Source: a virus. Taken from it: a stretch of 25,533 bases of DNA. How positions within the stretch are numbered: the first letter of the stretch is position 1; each line of letters begins with the position of its first letter. A model generated the notes under the pieces. That model was given only the letters and a program-made list of their open reading frames with translations, did no database searches and was not told the DNA's origin. The position numbers and the translations under genes are program-made. Positions 23,858 to 25,533 of this stretch are shown here, one piece after another. The stretch is taken from IMG/VR virus record IMGVR_UViG_3300030419_006876, positions 1 through 25,533 of that record; one strand, given 5' to 3'.

Positions 23858-24520
23858 CTATTTTTTAGAGACACCTTTTATGTTAGATAACCATCCAATA
23901 GTTAAGGGTTTTCTATTTACAACACAATCTCTTATAATATCAGCATCTACAAAAGAATGAATAGCAGTTTTTAATTTATACGCAGTATCCACATTAAACA
24001 TCCAATATAGACATTCTCTTTTTGCCTTTCTTGTATCATCTTTAATGTATCCGGTATAATGAGCTATTGCAATTAAATACGTAGTTGGAGATTTTCCTTC
24101 TGCTACTGTATGCCTAATAGCATTTCTTCCACCTATAGCTTCTAGTGACTTGATAGCCTTAAGTGTTCTTACAGATATTTCTTTAGCTCCATTTAGGTAT
24201 CTTTCTGTTTCTTGTGCTGCTGTTAGTGGCATTTGATCCTGATGGTCAATAACAAACATTTTATCATAATTAGTTTTTGTCACCTTATGATGTATTATTG
24301 CAGGTATATATTCTATACCTAGATCCTTAAATGCATTTAACCTTCTATGTCCTGCGACTAGTGATTTTTCGTCAGCTGCAATAAGAATAGGATTTAAAAG
24401 TCCTATCTCTCTTATGCTTTCCTTAAGAGCATTAAAAGATCTATTTGTCCTATCTGTTCTTATAGATGGATTATGTTTATTTTCAATCACCTCTGATACT
24501 TTAACTTGTTTGTATTGCAT
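23858..24520 (-). CDS. ParB-like nuclease-domain protein
   Basis: 220 aa from ATG 24520 (TAATG overlap with the upstream stop, GGAG eight bases before). Residues 5-70 match the ParB N-terminal domain: VSEVIENKHNPSI, LKESIREIGLLNPILIA, and the hallmark AGHRRLNAF with G57-H58-R59-R60, followed by IEYIPAIIHH. The ParB N-domain binds and hydrolyses nucleotide triphosphate in partition proteins and acts as a nuclease in some phage proteins. The rest is helical and lacks a clear ParB-type helix-turn-helix, and no ParA gene is adjacent. It is therefore more likely a phage regulator or DNA-modifying accessory than a partition protein. It lies just upstream of the boxed control region. Confidence 0.82.
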   Translation of the reverse strand: MQYKQVKVSEVIENKHNPSIRTDRTNRSFNALKESIREIGLLNPILIAADEKSLVAGHRRLNAFKDLGIEYIPAIIHHKVTKTNYDKMFVIDHQDQMPLTAAQETERYLNGAKEISVRTLKAIKSLEAIGGRNAIRHTVAEGKSPTTYLIAIAHYTGYIKDDTRKAKRECLYWMFNVDTAYKLKTAIHSFVDADIIRDCVVNRKPLTIGWLSNIKGVSKK

Positions 24521-24804
24521 TACCTGTTCTCCTTTATTTTATAGGTTATTCCTTTTATTTTAAGTTCTTCAAGTGTATCTAAGCTAATAAACCTGTATGC
24601 CTTTTTATGCATATCAAATACACCAACTAGGCTACACTCTTCTGGTTTAAACTTAAGTCCTTTGCCGGTAACATATTTAGCTACTCCTTGTCTGCACACC
24701 ATTCTACGTAATTCACCATTCTTCTTTGTAAAAGTAGCAGCAAATATCTTACCATTAGTTTTATATATATACTCTCTTGCAGTATCTCTGTCTATTTTTT
24801 TCAT
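24520..24804 (-). CDS. SH3 beta-barrel small protein (94 aa)
   Basis: Start set at ATG 24804 because AAGGAG lies seven bases before it; a longer reading to 24849 would include the promoter-like sequence and has no ribosome site. The text FTKKNGELRRMVCRQGVAKYVTGKGLKF and later LVGVFDMHKKAYRFISLDTLEELKIKGITYKI matches a small beta-barrel family, often labelled SH3-fold, widespread in phages of aquatic metagenomes. Strand-rich, with one Cys, and basic overall. It is the first gene after the structured RNA and promoter-like site. Its molecular role is unknown; nucleic-acid binding is plausible. Confidence 0.72.
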   Translation of the reverse strand: MKKIDRDTAREYIYKTNGKIFAATFTKKNGELRRMVCRQGVAKYVTGKGLKFKPEECSLVGVFDMHKKAYRFISLDTLEELKIKGITYKIKENR

Positions 24805-24820
24805 TTTACTCTCCTTAGTT

Positions 24821-24849
24821 AAAATAGCTGTGTATTGTGTGTATTGCAA
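24821..24849 (-). promoter_or_regulatory. Sigma70-like promoter candidate with 9-bp tandem repeat
   Basis: On the - strand TTGCAA (24844-24849) is 17 bases from TATTTT (24821-24826), a fair -35/-10 pair, just before the SH3-barrel gene's ribosome site. The spacer and -35 edge are a direct repeat: CAATACACA occurs twice at 24829-24846, a possible activator or repressor site. The -10 box to start codon distance is short (about 17 bases), so any leader is very short. Confidence 0.4.
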
Positions 24850-24856
24850 TAATTAA

Positions 24857-24945
24857 AATAGGGGTAGGCAGAAAGGCATAGGGCGAAATGAAAGAAACCC
24901 TACTGCATACAAGGGAGAACCTGTATGATATAACCTACCCCTATT
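24857..24945 (-). ncRNA. Three-way-junction RNA structure / terminator-like element
   Basis: A perfect 12-bp stem closes the element: AATAGGGGTAGG at 24857-24868 pairs with CCTACCCCTATT at 24934-24945. Inside lie two hairpins: GCATAGGG (24876-24883) with CCCTACTGC (24898-24906, one bulged base) and CATACAAGG (24906-24914) with CCTGTATG (24920-24927, one bulge, GAGAA loop when read on +). On the - strand the closing stem runs into TTTTAATTATT, so it could end transcription after the membrane-peptide gene, whose stop is nine bases away. The two internal hairpins exceed what a terminator needs. It does not match tRNA (no T-loop) or hammerhead (no CTGATGA core). Strand is inferred from neighbours. 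Confidence 0.58.
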
Positions 24946-24953
24946 GATATTAT

Positions 24954-25082
24954 TTACAGCATTTTAAATAGTATGTACCAAAATAACATAGTACTTGCTA
25001 TTATACCCACATATACCATGATATGTCCAATAGAGCCAAGTATATGTGCTATTTGATCTATTATATCATCTTTATCTACCAT
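24954..25082 (-). CDS. Single-span membrane miniprotein (42 aa), holin-like candidate
   Basis: It starts at ATG 25082 within the last codons of the upstream gene, with GGAGG at 25092-25096, nine bases before it. The N-terminus is acidic and polar (MVDKDDIIDQIAHILGSIG). Residues 19-42 form one hydrophobic helix (HIMVYVGIIASTMLFWYILFK) with a basic residue near the end. Length and layout would fit a tiny holin, a host-membrane effector or an inhibitor of a membrane protein. No lysis enzyme gene is beside it, and it lies in the early block, so holin is only one option. The ribosome site and membrane helix make it probably real. Confidence 0.65.
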   Translation of the reverse strand: MVDKDDIIDQIAHILGSIGHIMVYVGIIASTMLFWYILFKML

Positions 25083-25533
25083 ATTTGGAAACCTCCAGAC
25101 TTTTCACAGAAATTAGCAAACTCTAATACACGTTTGACCTCGAATGGATAATTTCTATCGTAATCACTATCACTTAATTTGCTTTGTTTATGTTTGTAGT
25201 AGTCATTATAAGCATGAACATCACCTCTGTTAAATAGTTTACGCAATCTACTAGCTATGCGTTTTGACTTTGTCTTAGCTATTGTATGTCCATTGTTCAT
25301 GAATCCTTGATTCATATCTTTATCTGTGATAAACTCACAGACACTACATACATAACTCCATAGTGGTCTCCAGAGCCATACATTGCTCCTAAAGTAAGCA
25401 CCCTCACTATTATCTTGCCACTCAATAACAGCATCCATATGTTCACGATATTCTTTTTCTATCTTTGGATCAAGATATCTTCTGTTGCCATCTACAATCC
25501 ATGGATCACCTTTTTTCCATGTAGGCTCTGGTG
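25076..25533 (-). CDS. Hypothetical phage protein, 5' truncated by window edge
   Basis: The frame stays open to the right edge of the window, so the start is not seen; the ATG at 25438 is internal because coding-like text (WKKGDPWIVDGNRRYLDPK) continues upstream. At least 152 codons are visible. The product is rich in Trp, Tyr, Asp and Lys, with SNVWLWRPLWSYVCSVCEF (one C-x2-C pair), a basic helix TIAKTKSKRIASRLRKLF, and a C-terminus ending FCEKSGGFQIW. I know similar Trp-rich proteins only as phage hypotheticals. Its end overlaps the membrane miniprotein start by seven bases. Confidence 0.62.
   Translation of the reverse strand, partial: PEPTWKKGDPWIVDGNRRYLDPKIEKEYREHMDAVIEWQDNSEGAYFRSNVWLWRPLWSYVCSVCEFITDKDMNQGFMNNGHTIAKTKSKRIASRLRKLFNRGDVHAYNDYYKHKQSKLSDSDYDRNYPFEVKRVLEFANFCEKSGGFQIW

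Noticed and set aside
23851-23873. Intrinsic terminator after the ParB-like gene (TGTCTC/GAGACA dyad)
   Set aside because: The stem is only 6 bp with an 11-base loop and is not followed by a T-run on the - strand; kept only as part of the control region.
24857-24945. Hammerhead ribozyme, suggested by a three-way junction and GAAA stretches
   Set aside because: The conserved CTGATGA core is missing on both strands, and the junction strands do not match.

Overview
The window is a piece of an AT-rich tailed-phage genome, or of an integrated or environmental phage. There are no ribosomal, tRNA or host-metabolism genes. Genes are tightly packed, with stop/start overlaps of 1 to 17 bases, and the content is virion proteins facing replication/recombination proteins. 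Strong AGGAG-type ribosome-binding sites argue against a host group that ignores Shine-Dalgarno sites, such as Bacteroidetes. The gene set (SH3-barrel small protein, DUF1071-type annealing protein with a Cas4-like exonuclease, very large multi-domain virion protein) resembles uncultivated, often marine, podovirus-like phages. That placement is inference; terminase, portal, capsid and polymerase lie outside the window.

Left arm, + strand, 1-15541: late virion genes in one direction. They are a 5'-truncated tail structural protein, a tail fibre/appendage protein with glycine-rich repeats, a Gly/Ala-rich hydrophobic protein, a charged hypothetical protein, a 728-aa protein with a virion lysozyme-like (NNNPGN) domain, and a 2495-aa protein. 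The last four look like an ejection set: proteins carried in the particle that cross the envelope with the DNA. The giant protein is the most unusual object here. Its middle carries a segment that reads as a tyrosine-recombinase core (R923, K948, R1051, H1078, Y1090), followed by a zinc-metallopeptidase motif (HEIMH 1241-1245 with E1277). This fits the 'polyvalent protein' concept of phage proteins delivered into the cell with several effector domains.

Right arm, - strand, 25533-15538: an early/replication block read leftwards and ending tail-to-tail with the giant gene, the two stop codons overlapping. In transcription order it holds a 5'-truncated hypothetical, a 42-aa membrane peptide, a three-way-junction RNA structure followed by a promoter-like site, an SH3-barrel protein, a ParB-like protein, a probable control region with inverted CATATGATA boxes, a 49-aa ribbon-helix-helix protein, a Cas4-like exonuclease, a hypothetical, a 45-aa zinc ribbon, a DUF1071/Sak-type annealing protein and an SSB-like protein. 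Next come a 44-aa helix-turn-helix protein, a possibly frameshifted Cys-rich gene, a 10-bp inverted repeat, and a run of small proteins (coiled coils, two zinc ribbons, a MazG-like candidate). The block ends with a beta-class DNA methyltransferase, a DnaB-type helicase, a RuvC-like resolvase and a PD-(D/E)XK nuclease.

Together the right arm gives end resection, strand annealing, ssDNA protection, unwinding, junction resolution and DNA methylation. Several of its genes begin with TTG, and at least six real or likely proteins are shorter than 60 residues.
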